DNA from: Immersiella caudata
Taxonomy: Eukaryota > Ascomycota > Sordariomycetes > Sordariales > Lasiosphaeriaceae
Length of the DNA stretch: 64,000 nucleotides
Direction of reading: 5' to 3'
Assembly: GCA_030512335.1 (NCBI GenBank)
Contig: JAULSU010000004.1
Span: 1,612,001-1,676,000 of the forward strand
Positions within the stretch are counted from its first letter, which is position 1. Each line of letters begins with the position of its first letter. Positions 24,393 to 36,800 of this stretch are shown here, piece by piece. The translations under genes were made by a program, and so were the position numbers. Under the pieces are notes generated by a model. The model was given only the letters and a program-made list of their open reading frames with translations. It ran no database searches and was not told where the DNA came from.

Positions 24393-25642
24393 GGCAGGTC
24401 GGCGACGCACTCGTCGAGAGCATCGATGACGAGGTAGGTGGCCTTAAGGTTCGCATCGCCCAGCATGTCCTGCAGTATCTTGGCAAGGACGACCCAGGCG
24501 ACGGAGTCATCTTCAGGGAGGGGTCTGTCCGCCAGCAGATGCGCCAGGAGGCGCGGCTGCCGGTGGACGAGCAGGTATATGACCCCCCGCAGCACCGCAG
24601 CGGTGCTGTTAATCCGCGGGTCGGTAGCCTGGCAGAAGAAGTAGGCTAAGTTGTGGCGGTGCCCATCGGCCACGATGGACTGCTCTAGCTTGTTGATGAT
24701 GCCGCAGAGCAGCATGGTCTTGCCTTTGCCGGGATCGCCTCTCACCCAGAGCCGACAGCTCTCCGGTAGGCGGCGCCATTGGTCGAGTTCAAGGCTCTCG
24801 AGAACCCGGTGGTGCGTGTCGGCCACCAGGCCGCCGTTGGCCGCCTCGATACGCTCCTTTTCGAGGCGCGGGTTAACGGAGCGCAAGTCCATAAGGCGAA
24901 GGTAGCCCTTGTCAATCTTCTTTCGTAGCCGGCTAAATGCTTTCTGCTTTCCTTCGCCGTACTCGAGCCGCATGTTGATGTCGAAAATGCCGAATAAACA
25001 GTACGCCATATCTTCTTCGCGTGTCGTGTTGCGCTTTTTAACCCACGCCATTCGCTCTTCGATGCTGAAATCGGAGAGTACGCCGCCTCGGAGAGCTTCG
25101 GAGGGGATTCCGGTAATATCGCGAATTTGTTATTCCAACGAGTTCTTGTCTCCTAGGCGCTTGCCCTCTATGCAGAAGAATTCCACCGTTGTCGGAGCGA
25201 TAAGTTCTTGAAGGGTCCATCCGCGTGTGAACCACTTGCTTGCTTTAAAAGCCGCTTCCCAGGGAGACTTATCGTTAGGGGAATATGCCGAGATATCTGA
25301 TAAGTAGATATAGCATTTCGCTGCCCCTCTGTACCAACGAAACATGGAATTGAGAGCATGCTAAAGCTCAGTAGCGTCGGACTTGTCGATGCAGCATGTG
25401 TTAACCTAGAAGTATTTCAGTCTATCGCGCCAGGCTTGATCTCCACAGAATTGGATCTTAGCATAGCCCTTTTTTTTTCTGGCCGTACCGTCCTTCGACC
25501 CGTCCTCTAGATCTTTGAAGAGGACCTCCTCGTCGCCCCATGTATGTGAAAGTATTGCGTAAGGCGGAACCTCGGAGATCGCATCGTCGGGGTGCTTCGT
25601 TAGGAAGAATTCGCCGTTAAGGCCTCGTTGCAGGAGCCACAT
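24377..25642 (-). pseudogene. HET-NACHT (HET-E/HNWD type) gene, RIP-inactivated and truncated
   Basis: Read on the minus strand from 25642: an N-terminal HET domain (PYAILSHTWGDEEVLFKDL, CCIDKSDATEL, CYIYLSD, RGWTLQELIAP), the typical GYGEG-type block (YGEGKQKAF) and then NACHT with Walker A GDPGKGKTMLL and a Walker B-like VIDALDEC. In Podospora such proteins continue with WD40 repeats and control heterokaryon incompatibility. Three in-frame stops are visible, at 25406-25408 (TGG to TAG), 25361-25363 (CAG to TAG) and 25130-25132 (CAA to TAA), all C-to-T or G-to-A changes. The gene ends just after DALDECVADLP at the inverted junction, so the rest of NACHT and the WD40 part are missing. Confidence 0.85.
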
Positions 25643-26656
25643 CGTATAAGGTTATCGGGTTCGCTCGCAGTAGGTATTTGTACGGTACTCGACGGGGTGC
25701 GCAGACGGAAGATGCTAAGGTCGTAGATCTGTATGTACAACGCATTAGTAGCTGAGCTTGATAAATCCCGAGGAGAGCAAGAAATACCACTTACTATCGG
25801 CAATCGAGGCGCGCAGCGTACACCATAGTGACCCGATCGTACCTTGACCCGCGATGCCGTTGTTTTGGTCGACGTCGGGCTTAACGCGTTTCGCTATCAG
25901 AATGCCTAACCCCGCACATCAGGCAATTTTGGTGGCGTTCGCGCCTGACGGCTGGCACCGACTGCACGTGCTCGAAGCATCATGATTGCTGTCTCGTTGG
26001 TGCTCTTAGCGATGTCCCTTAAGTTGAATGGCAATTTGGAAAATACCTTTGTGGGAGATGAAATGAAAAGAAGGTGACGTGACAGAGGTAAACTGGTTTT
26101 GGCGAAGAGGAGAAATGCTAAATTTGAGGCACCTGCTGAACATGCCGGTGTCACTGCACTGTGGAAGAAATCACGTGCGCAGCGCAAAAGCTCTTACTTT
26201 GGGTTACTTTAGGGTACTTGTTTTGGGAATGTCAGCGCCCTGAAAGCACGCGAATGTCAGCTACTCTTGGCGTTGAGGATGTGCCTGGATGTATCCAAAG
26301 TGCATGTGGTCCGTGCCCAAACACATTAAAGAGTGTAAGACCGGACGCTGATTTCGCTCCTAGCTGTAGTGTAGTAAATGCCCGGCGGAACGGATGGTCA
26401 CCGTGGACCCGGGTCTCGGTGCCTGTGGCCTGGAGCTGGAATGTCAGCGTAGTTTGTGGCCCAAAGCCGGGATCCCGGTAGCCAAGGAAGTGGCTTCAGA
26501 TGTTGGGCTTTGGGTTCCACGGCTCCGAATAGTGCGGTGTCATTTTGCATCTAAAAATAGAACACCATGGCCTCTGTGATTCTTTGATGCCTCTGACAGT
26601 ATAAAGCCACATCCATCCTATCCCTTCAAGCAGTATTCTATTCTCACCACGCAAAG
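25643..26656. promoter_or_regulatory. Intergenic between HET-NACHT and MADS-like genes
   Basis: Two divergent upstream regions. A minus-strand frame at 25906-26187 has no recognised domain. A TATA box (TATAAA, 26600-26605) followed by a pyrimidine-rich leader lies 50 bases before the ATG at 26657 and is a good candidate promoter for the MADS-like gene. The rest holds nothing I can name. Confidence 0.45.
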
Positions 26657-27067
26657 ATGACTGAACCGATAAATCCCAGCCCCAAGCGAAACAGAACTAA
26701 TGAGAATTTTCTAAGAGCAACCAAAAATATCATGCACCGGGGTGACGAAATGAGCCGTCGTTATGGAGCTGATATTTACATTGTATTGCGTTGTAAAGGT
26801 CGCTACTACAATTACTGTTCCACTCAGGATACCTCTTTCCCAACACCGCCTATAGAACTTGTATGGATACCAGAGCCCAAAGTCTGCCAAATACTTACTT
26901 TAAACAGGAGAAAACTTACCCTTTGCCAGTTAGAAGAACGCCGGCAAGCTTTGAGCGACAAAAGTACAGGCCGTCCAAGATTGAGGTGTCAGACAAAACA
27001 GCAACTACTACATAATAGAAGTAATTACAGTAGAGACCGAAATGAGTGTCCAGGGTTTCAATGTTGA
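26657..27067 (+). CDS. MADS-box-like small protein
   Basis: 136 residues from an ATG in good context (GCAAAGATGAC). The first ~60 residues resemble the compact SRF/MADS-like domain of many fungal hypothetical proteins: a basic KRNRTNENF start, an amphipathic helix, then the strand YGADIYIVLRCKGRYYNY followed by a Ser/Thr-Pro linker. MADS domains bind DNA as dimers, but the match is to the divergent fungal version, so DNA binding is inference. The C-terminal half is basic and unstructured-looking. Composition is normal and no RIP stop is seen. An unrecognised intron could change the C-terminus. Confidence 0.5.
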   Translation: MTEPINPSPKRNRTNENFLRATKNIMHRGDEMSRRYGADIYIVLRCKGRYYNYCSTQDTSFPTPPIELVWIPEPKVCQILTLNRRKLTLCQLEERRQALSDKSTGRPRLRCQTKQQLLHNRSNYSRDRNECPGFQC

Positions 27068-27439
27068 AATGTTCTGAGAAGGGCCAGTTCCGTGGCCCAC
27101 AGTGACTCATACAGTGCGCGTTTCCGACACTTTGTACTGGCACTCCACCAAAACTGGCTTCTTCGTTCCAAATCCAAAGCATGGGCCACCATAATGCAAA
27201 GGTTAGCTGACTTTGCTGACTAAGATGACACAAGCCACATAAAGTTAAGCAGCATACCTATGACAAACGGTTAACTACATATTACGCGTTTTAACCAGAT
27301 TGGGGTTCGAAACGTCCTTGCTCCTCCATTCATCCACAGCGGCCAAACACGACAGCGTGTCTAAATACTTCAGACCAAAGACTCACTGCTAAGACCGGGC
27401 ACAGTCTTCCATCAGAGCTAAGGCCTTTACGTGCCAGCC
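27068..27439. other. Intergenic, no gene seen
   Basis: Transition from normal to AT-rich sequence between the MADS-like gene and the 3' end of the NB-ARC/TPR pseudogene. A minus-strand frame (26916-27233) overlaps the MADS-like gene and has no domain. Confidence 0.4.
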
Positions 27440-29547
27440 CTGACTTTTCTAAGTAAAAGCCAGGTTAGCTATACTTGTTAGTGTGTCTAGGTAATCGGCC
27501 CCAAGCTTAGTCTTACTTATCTCCATCACCTACACCTCTAACTTCTCAGCCTCTAACCACCAGCCCTAGTTCCTGTATATTAACGTTAGGTTACCTATAC
27601 TCATTAGTGTAAAAGGGTAATCGGCCTTAAACTTAGTCTTAAAAGTCTCTATCACCTGTACTAACAGCTTCTCAGCCTCTAACTACCGGCCTTAGTTCCA
27701 AAATATCGACGTTAGGTTGCCCATACTTATTAGCGTATCTGGGTGATCAGCCCTAAGCTTAGTCTTACAAGTCTCCATCACCTGCATAAACAACTTCTCG
27801 GCCTCCTCCCACCATCCTTCGTCGTAGTAAATACGATTAAGTGTAAATCCTATAAAACCCTTATGTCTTCTCCAGTCTCTATCTTCGGCATCGTTTTCAC
27901 GTATATCTGGAAGATACACTATTAGATGTTAGTAGAACTCAGGCTACTCCTTTCCTCCTATCATTTGACAGTACGCCGCCAGAATAAACGTTATATACCG
28001 CCAGTACCACTATCGATCTGGCTCGTTCTACATTACTCGCCACTGCATAAGACTATATATGGTCACCCCAGGCCACTGCCCCTCCACTTGCTGCAGCAGG
28101 CTGTAGTGGACCAGCATATTGTGACTTTACTGGTACTGGAAACTATCCCATTCACCCTTGTTAAGTGGCAGAAATTGCCGGAGACCGGCCGGTATGACCT
28201 CGTCATCTTTACCGTCTAGCTTAGCGTCGACCTTTACCATACTAAGATACGTTAGATGGAATAATTTATCCTGTATAATACTGCCTTTAAACTGCGTTAA
28301 GAACGTTAGTAGTAGCTCGGGCTGTAAACGCGAATACTCTCTCTTAATCTTCTCAAGGGTAGTATCCCACACTGTCCATACTGTCTTCTGTGTTAATAAC
28401 AGCCCCTAAAAGCTGTCTATCTGTAGGAGCTTATTATAGTGTCTGTCGTAATCTGTAAGATATTACGATAAGGTATATTTAGGTGTAAAGTCGTTACCAA
28501 TGTAGGTGCCAGTGAGGTCGATGGCAAACGCTAGATATCCAAGTCGTTACGTTACTTTATCGTAGTCGCTTCAGATCCCTTCTAAAGCCAACTCTACACC
28601 GGGCTGTAGGTGTTAAAGGAGAAGTGCCACTCTTTTTACCGGTAACATAACGCTAACGTATACCCGCTTACAGGCCCCTGGGACAAGCCCTACACTTTTA
28701 CTGTCTCGACTAATTATAATAACGTATTCCTGATTCCCCTTTAGCATAATCTTTTAGATCCCTTAGGTGATATCGTCTGTAATATCGATAATTACTAGCT
28801 ATTTGTTATCTGCCTTTGTTTTGTCGCGAAGCCATTGGAGTATTACTTGTACGACTTTATCTGTAAGAACGGACTGCTGCTTCTCGGTATGCTCCTCCGG
28901 AAGCCTAAGCTCGGCAGCACATCGTCTGAAGTTAGATCGCACTACCTCCTTATCTGTCACGTCGATCTAAAGGATAGGGTTATATCGATCTTTATACTTC
29001 TCAGCGTAAGCTAGCGCTAGCTAGGATTTACCAGCCCCACTTAATCCGTAAAGGGTAACGGTATAGGGGACGCTTCCTTTCGTATGTCGTATCTTCATCT
29101 TTTACTCGATTTCTGTAGACAGCTCGGCTTGCTCTGTGTAGGTATGGACTGTCTCGAGCGGCACAGTATAGGTACCTTTAACGGTACAGCCTTAGTGTAT
29201 CCGGTGGAGAACATCGCTTACTTTATCGTACTTGGGGTTATAGGACGTAAACTTAATAAGTTTAAAGTGTGTTTAAGGGAGTTCTGCTAAATAGCTTAAG
29301 CAAAGACCAGGCAGTAGGTAGCTTTTAACTGAAGAAGGCGTGATAAGACATTGATAAGGGCCGTTTATTTTCCATCGCCTAACTAAGTCCTATCACTATC
29401 TGTTAATACGATTACTTCACATATTAGGAGCCACTAACCTGGGCTACTGTTAGTGATTCTCTCGTCTTATAGAAGTAGAATATGTTAAGCGCCGTCTAGT
29501 CTAAGAAATTAGCAAAGTTCTGTTCCTATAACCGTAAGACCTAAGAG
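27440..29547 (-). pseudogene. NB-ARC/TPR STAND gene, RIP-degraded
   Basis: Minus-strand order: linker (29.3-29.1 kb), P-loop GLSGAGKS near 29030, an NB-ARC core with QWLRDKTKADNK near 28800, a helical region ending GEWDSFQYQ near 28130, then kinesin-light-chain-type TPR repeats of 42 residues (126-bp period) from about 27860 down to 27440. One repeat reads EEAEKLFMQVMETCKTKLR with DHPDTLISMGNL. In fungi NB-ARC-TPR proteins are NLR-like sensors. Stops are TAG/TAA at expected Gln/Trp codons. The N-terminal effector domain is not identifiable, and the gene is cut at 29547 by the LTR of the minus-strand chromovirus. Confidence 0.75.
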
Positions 29548-30037
29548 TGTTACAACCTCTGGCCTGTCGACAGACGGTCAGCAGGGTCGCTAGATAGGAT
29601 GGGTGGGCAGAGAGGAGTAGTGTAGAGGTAAGTCCTTACAGATGGGGGTTCACTAGTTAATAATAGTTATATATCACTATAAGACAGAGTAACACTCTAA
29701 ATGTTAGTGCAGTAGGATATAATTAAAGGTGGTTTAATTAATAAGCGAATACTTGTGTAAGGAATAAAAGGTTCCTCCTATTATTGTAAGTATAATAATA
29801 GCTATCTATACTAATTAGTAGAGATGTAACTTATACCTTAATCTGTTACTCTGTCCCTTAGTGTTTACAGATCACAGAGTAAGTGCTTTATAGGTCTCCG
29901 CTTAATCTGTGATAAAGCGGATTCCTTAGTATAAATCACACAGTGTTAAGTGGTTATTACACGGTGCTCTGTACTGTGGCACCTGTGGGGATACATCAGT
30001 CCGTTCCGGCCATAAAGGTGGCCCGTAGGTTATCACA
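29548..30037 (-). mobile_element. 3' LTR of chromovirus M (minus strand)
   Basis: 490 bp; in plus orientation it starts TGTTACAACC and ends GGTTATCACA. It pairs with 38039-38528. On the element's own strand it is preceded by a polypurine tract (plus-strand complement CCCCCTTTTTT just after 30037). Confidence 0.85.
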
Positions 30038-30199
30038 CGATCCCCCTTTTTTAATTTCTTTTTCCACAAAGAATTACAACCGTAAGTTCTTCCTTCCAAC
30101 GATTTCACCATACTTTGTTACCGTATTAATAAGTGTAGGTCTTCTTCTACTGATCATCGTAAGGACTTTATAACTTATATTTTTATGTTTGGCCAAGAG

Positions 30200-30760
30200 A
30201 TATCTCCCTGCACTTAGTGTAAATAATCCTAGTGTAAATGCCTTATATTATCTAACTCCGATTCCTGCTTTACTTACTAATCTGTAAACGTTTATTACAA
30301 CGCCTTTAGGAACAGTACAGATTTTTAACAGAAACTGATTTTTTAAAAGGAGAAATTAGATAAGGCCCAGAGCGAGGCGTCGGATAAAATAACTGCTGCT
30401 TAAAGATCTTTAGCCGCTGCTTTTTCTAAGGTGTAACGACTTAAGCGATAATTAAAAGTGATTAATAACAAAGCTTATACTGCGTTTGGCAAGGATTTAA
30501 AAGTAATCTAGTCCTTAGAGGCTAAAGAGGTGTAAACTAGTTTCTCCCCCGAGGTGATAATTAAATCGTTTAACTGGGGTACCTTTTTAAATGGTAACAT
30601 AGCTACGGGGTCGCCGTTACTGGCGGTAATTACTTTTTAAGGTAGGTTATCACTTCTTTTAGCTTTGGTTTAGTGTTAATAGTTGTCTAGATCCACTCTG
30701 GGGAAAGTAAGCTAGTTATTAGGGCTAAGGGTTATAGTAATAAAGGTGAGTTTTAATAAT
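30200..30760 (+). pseudogene. Antisense Cys-rich coiled-coil frame in chromovirus M
   Basis: On the strand opposite to pol, between the chromodomain and the 3' LTR, one frame can be read through if TAA/TAG are taken as former Gln or Arg codons. It starts at ATA (former ATG) with SPCT*CK and a Cys-containing N-terminus, then a charged coiled coil including KEKLDKAQSEASDKITAA and LKVINNKAYTAFGKDLKVI, and an end reading FNWGTFLNGNIATGS. The copy at 57125-57630 keeps the same frame and most of these residues. This resembles a multicopy fungal hypothetical family with a Cys cluster followed by a coiled coil. Function is unknown. Confidence 0.6.
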
Positions 30761-30765
30761 AAAAT

Positions 30766-30881
30766 GGTCTGTTAGCGTAGGGGTTAGTGCGCTTGTTTTG
30801 CGTTATCTTTTATAAATAATCTAGACTTATTCATAAGGGTTTTTTAGTAAGAGGTCGTGGGTTTAAATCCTATATAGGCCA
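30766..30881 (+). tRNA. tRNA-like sequence with intron, in chromovirus M
   Basis: It folds as a tRNA: acceptor GGTCTGT with ATAGGCC (two wobbles or mismatches), D-arm with GGGGTTA loop, anticodon stem CTTGT/GTAAG, loop TTTGCGT, a ~43-base intron after the anticodon loop, T-loop TTTAAAT, and B-box-like GGGTTTAAATCC. The anticodon would be TGC. It lies just downstream of the antisense coiled-coil frame, on the same strand. RIP has weakened the T-stem. It is the equivalent of the copies at 53773-53888 and 56441-56571. Confidence 0.55.
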
Positions 30882-33800
30882 TTACCTTTAACTTACTGTT
30901 TCTTTTACCAGGTGAAACCGTAAATTAAGCGGTTTTTTTTATATAGTTAATAATATTATTATAATGCCTTTTACGCTGTGGTCCTTTAAAGGTGGTGTCT
31001 TTTTACTAGTTATGGTTAATCTGGATTTTTACGGTGGAATTTTTTAATTAATTTAGGGTAAAAGAGATTATTAACTGGCTTTTAAAAGTTTAACTTAAGG
31101 CTGTAATTTAACTATTTGATAAGATAATAAAGTTTACCTTTATAATATTATAAATCTAGGATTTCTTCGATATTAAAGTCTTCTTTATCGGCGTGTATTT
31201 CGATTTTCTTTTTAAACGGGATATTCCTTAGTGCTGGCTTAAAGAGGGAAATGTGAAAAACCTTAGTCCATACCTTTATAAAAGTGGGTAAGTCGAGTTT
31301 GTAATTAAAGGTAGCGATCTTCCTTTTAACGAGGAACGGTCTGAGTTTTTTAAAGTTAAGTTTACAGCTTAGCCGTTAGGTGTGTAAATTTCACGAAAAA
31401 AGGTAGACTAGGTCTCCCTCCTGGAGAGTTAGTCCTTTAGCTTTTTTATTATTATAATATCCTTTTATTTATTTGCGGGTGAATTTAAGTTCGGCCTTTA
31501 AGTGGTCGTGCAGCTCTTAAAGCCGGTTGGCTTGGACGGTGGTTCGGGGTGTATTTATAGGTGGCCCCTTGTGGAGCTCCGGTTCCCGGCTGAAAAGTGT
31601 GAAGAATAGGGAGATCTTAGTTAACTTAACGATAATAGTATTATAGGTTATCTGTACTATTAGTAACAGCTTAAACCAGTTATTTTATTTAAAGTTAATA
31701 AACGTTTAGAGGTATGTTTTAAGGGTTTGATTTAAGCGCTCTGTTTATCCGTCGGTCTGGGGGTAAAAGGCTGTTAACAGTTTGCTCTTTACACCTATTT
31801 ATTACATTAATCCTTACTAGAATTTAAAGATAAACAGCTTATCTTAATTAGAAACGATATCGTTAGGTTAAAGGTGTTAAGAGATGATATACCACTTAAA
31901 AAGGTAAGTAAGTTGTTCGGTTATCGTTCGTTTTAAGTATGGTAAAAAATATACCTATTTTATCAGTCTGTCGATGATTACCCAGATAAAGTTGTAGCTA
32001 ACGTTTATTACTGGATCCTTAAAGTCGGGGATCCCAGTGATAAAGTCTATTGAAATGGAACTCTATAATACACGGGGGGTTAGAAGTGGTTCGAGAAGCC
32101 TGTAAGGCTTATATCTGCGTGTTTTTATTCGGTTACAGATATCGTAGTTATTGATAACCTCTTTTACCAGTTTTTTCATTCCTAGGAAGGCGTATTTTTA
32201 TTATACTTATAAAAGCGTTTTCACTTTTCCTATATATCCTTTAATTTTTACTCTATGTATTTATTAAATGTACTTCTTCCGTTTTAAGGGTGTGTAAATG
32301 TAGGGTTTCCCTTTATAAAAGAGGAGATCACTTGATCGGGGTCTTTTTTCTATTTCTTTTAATAATTTGTTGGCTTTTTTATAGTCTGGGTAAAGTCCTT
32401 TAACTTAATAGGAGGTGCTACAGTACCTGGGGAAGTCCTGCCTTTTTACCTGATAGTTATCTTATTGCCATTTAACACGGTATTTTTAGTAAGAGTTAGT
32501 AAAGAGTTAAATATTATCGTTAACTTCCTAGTCTGGGTATTAGTTTATAAAAACCTATGCCTCTTTTGGTATCTAGTCGTTTAAGACTTATAGTGTATAT
32601 TCCAGGGTTTTATCGGCTGTTAAAATAAATATTATAACTGGTTTAAGGTCTTTAATGTTCTCCTGGTGGTTATGGTGATAGTTAAAGGCGTTAGCTTTTC
32701 CGTTTTCCATTCCTTTAACGTAGTGGATCTTAAAATAGAATAGTATTATTAACTTAGCCTATCTTATTTACCGGGGACTGAGTTTCTTTATTAGGAAATA
32801 GTGTAGGTTGTTATAGTCAGATAGGACCTTGACTGGTTCCTTTATGCCATTAAGGTAAGGAGTTTATTCTGTGAAACATTAGATAATGGCTATTAATTCT
32901 TTATCATAGATGGGGTATTTTAGTACTGGTTTATAGATCCCTTTTAAAAGGAAGGCCACGGGGTGTTAAAATCTGTTATTACTTATTTGGCTTAGCACTT
33001 CTTTATAAGTATAGTTAGAGGTGTTGGTTTTAATTTAGAAAGGTTTTAAAAAGTCGGGAAGTGTTAATACTAATGCGGTAATAAAGGTACGTTTTAATTT
33101 ATTAAACGCCTTTTAATATCGTTCGGTTTATATAAATGGCTTTCCTTTACCCGTGAGTTTATAAAGCGGCTTAGTAATCTTAGCGAAGTGTTATATAAAC
33201 CGTTAATAGAAGTTTATAAAGTTAATAAAAGCTTAAACTCTTATTTATAAGGTAAGTGTTAACCAGTTTGTAACTGCTTTAACCTTTAACTTTTACATCT
33301 TTATCTTTCTGGGTGAGATTTTAAATCCTAGGAAGTCGAGTTCCTAGACGTGGAATTAGCTTTTATTAGGGTTTACTGTTAAGTTGGCCTTTTCTAGGGC
33401 GGAGAGGATAAGATAGATATATTTATAATATTTTTTATCTCCTTTTAAGTAAATAAAGATATTATTAAGGTAAATAAATATAAACTTATCGATAAAGGGG
33501 TGGAGAACGTAATCGATTATACTTTAGTACGTTATAAGGGTGTTAATAAGTTTAAAAGGTATCACCTGATATTTGTAATAACTTAGGTGTGTTTGGAATA
33601 TAATCTTTTATTTATCTTTTACGGTGATTTGTTTATAACCGAATGCGTTTAAAGAGTTGAACAAGGAGAACTGATCTACCTTAGTGATCCTTTTTTTAAA
33701 CTTATTAATTAAAGGTAGCGGGTATTAATTCTTAATAATAACTTTGTTTAATAAACGGTAATCGATTATTATACGTAATTTACCGTCTTTTTTAAGTACA

Positions 33801-36800
33801 AATAATATTAGGTAACCTGCCGGTGATTAGGATTTCTAGATAAATCCTAGGGTAAGGTTTTCTTTAATATACTTCTGGAGGGCCTCGGCTTACCAAGGGT
33901 TAAAGTGGTATATTAAAAAGGATTTCAACTAAACCCCTAACTTCAGTTTAATCTTATAATCAAAAGGTCTGTAATCCGGCAAATGTAACAGCTTCTCTCT
34001 AAACACTAAATACTTCTAATATTCCTTTAAAACTTTAAACAGGTTATCTGGAGCCTGTTATTACAGCTAGGCATCTTGTTATCTTACCGTCTTCCTTAAT
34101 AATTATTAACGTAACTGCACCTTCTAGTCGTCACCAGATTTATAAGCTAAATTATACAGATCGTCCGTCTTATAAAACCGTATCCACAGTAAAAATAGTT
34201 TATCGATCTTAGCGTTCTTCAGGTCGTCCTTAACAGGTACGCTATCTAGTTTAACACTTATATTATACTGTTTAGTATACCCTTATAATATTGACTCGGG
34301 GCGATCGTTCCGATCGCCCCTTGTGGTTTTTTTGGGTGTTTTTTTGTGTGCATATCACTGTAACCATTTTGTAATTAGCGAAGTTTTGGTGCGCGCCGTC
34401 AAGGCCGCGCCGCGCGGTTCTTCGAACCGCGTTTCTTCTCCAGGCAGGCGAACAAAAGGAGAAAAAAAGACGACATCGGCGATTTCACCACAAGTTACAC
34501 CTGTGAATGGCTTAAGTGACCTCTCCTCCCTTTAATCGGAGGAAGAAGTAGTAGTCCCCGGTCCCTTTTCTTAGTTATTCCTACTTAGTTATTCCTACTT
34601 GGTTGTTCCTACTTGGTTGTTCTTACTCGGTTATCCCTACTTGGTTACGTGCTTCCCTCCAGGTCAGTCCTTGTTTTCACACGTCAGTCCCACGCGTGCT
34701 CCTTCGATCGGAGAAGGAGCTACCTTACTGGCGGCCATACTGGCCGCCATCGGCGTTCTTGGGGGTGGTTCTATTCTTTTGTGCCCTGAGTCTTATGGTG
34801 CATCACCGCACCTGTTCAATATACTAATTAATATAATCCGGCTACTAAAGCCTAAATCCTTAGATTCTTCTTATCAGCTAAAACTTAACTGGCTAGCGTT
34901 CTAATTAATCATAGGGTTATATTTCTTTAACTATGGCTTACCTAGGATTATATTGTAATTAAAGATTAGTAAGATGTTAAAGGTCACTTATTATTTATTA
35001 CCGTCTACTATAATTAAAAGTGGTGCCTTATAAGTAAGTTTCCCGTTATTATAAGCGTAAAGTTCTCCTTCTTTAAAGCGGATTATTGTTTTTTACACTT
35101 GTTTTCAGTAAAGGAGTTATTTCTTATTAACCAGCTTAAGGTCAATAATATTAGCAGCGCTACCGTTATTAATTATTACTTATGCGTGGAATGGTTTCCT
35201 AAACCTATCCGTTACGTCTACATAAACAAACTAATAATTTCTTTTTTCCTTAAGGTGGGTTATTATAATAGTTCTGTTATTAAAAGGTCTTCTTTAACTT
35301 AACCGATAAGTACCTCTTCTTTATCTTATGGCTTTTACTAACCAGTAGTTCACTGGTTTCCGGCCTTAACAAAGGGCCTAAATCCGTTTCCCAGGCGGAT
35401 TCGGGGGTAAGCTTTATAGATTACTTAGACGTAGTATATAAAGTACCTAGTATCTTTCTTCAGGTTTTAATTAGCTTTTTAGGCTTTAATAACGTATATT
35501 CGCCTAAACTCAGGGATAAGTGGCTATACGTTACTTTTAAAGACGCTGTTTTTATACGTTCCTTAATGGAACTGGTAATACTAATTACAGGTTTTAAAGT
35601 CCTGGTAAATAAGGTAAGAAAGACAGGGACATTAAACTAATATTTATTCCTTCCTTCCCTTATCTACATATATTACAGGGATGTTATTAAACAGCGTAAG
35701 GTTTATTCCTCTTAAAAACACCTGGTAATAACTCTAAGGTATATCTTTATAAACACAGGCTACAGATCCTCCTTTTTAAATAATAGGCCAGTAATTATAA
35801 TATGTCTTTATTCCCCTATACGTGGGGAGATTATAAAAGTCGTAGATATAATTAATTTAAAGGATCTTTAAATGTTCTTCCTCTCCTTAAAGGGCCCCGA
35901 GGGTAAAGGTGCGTAAATTAAGGCTTAATATATTAAGTGTTCTTCCAGCCGTTATTTATTTTACCACGGGGATCTCCTCCTAGTCTCCTTAATAGTAGAC
36001 GGAGCTGGGAGGGTTATAAATTCCTTTTACCTTTTATTCGAATTCTAATTTGTTAATAAACCTTTTTATAGCGTTACAGAATTATCCTTAGAGGGTAAGC
36101 GTTATAAACGTTTTAATTACTGGGTTTATACTTTCCTTAACTATGTAAATCTTAGTTAGTACTTTTTAATAAAGCGATTCTAATCTGTAAAATATGTGGT
36201 AATTCCCTAGGTATTTAACTATAAAAACTCAGGCTTACCGTATATTAGAAAATTAGTAGTAGTTTCTAAAAGAGACACTCCCTAGGCCACTTACTGGTGC
36301 GTTTTTATTAAAGGCGGCCTATTCCCGGTGTTATTAACGCTCCTTTTTAGCGTCAGGCAGGCTTTTATATAACATACTTTATATATAGTGCTCCTGTGTT
36401 TTTTAAACCTATCTGGGGAATATGTTACACCTTAAGGTGGTTATCGTTTTTTATAATCTTTAGATTATTCCTTAGCTTAAAAGGACTGAGATTTATTCCC
36501 TAAATCGGTTTTAATTAACTTACACCTTAGGTACCTTATCCTATACAGGTATTCCTTTTATAAGTCGGTCTTTTACAACCTACACCCCTTAAGGAACCCT
36601 ACTTAACCTAAGTATATTAGCTCTAAGTGTTACTAATTAGATCTTTAAGCTAAGGATAAACACTCCTTATTCCCGATTTCTTAATCTTTATTCCTCTACT
36701 ATATACTTATTAAAGGGTAGTATATCTTAAGTAAAATACTAACCTATCCCTTTAGTAAGTTCTCGTACTATTTTAACAGTGTTTTTTAAAAGGGGTAATC

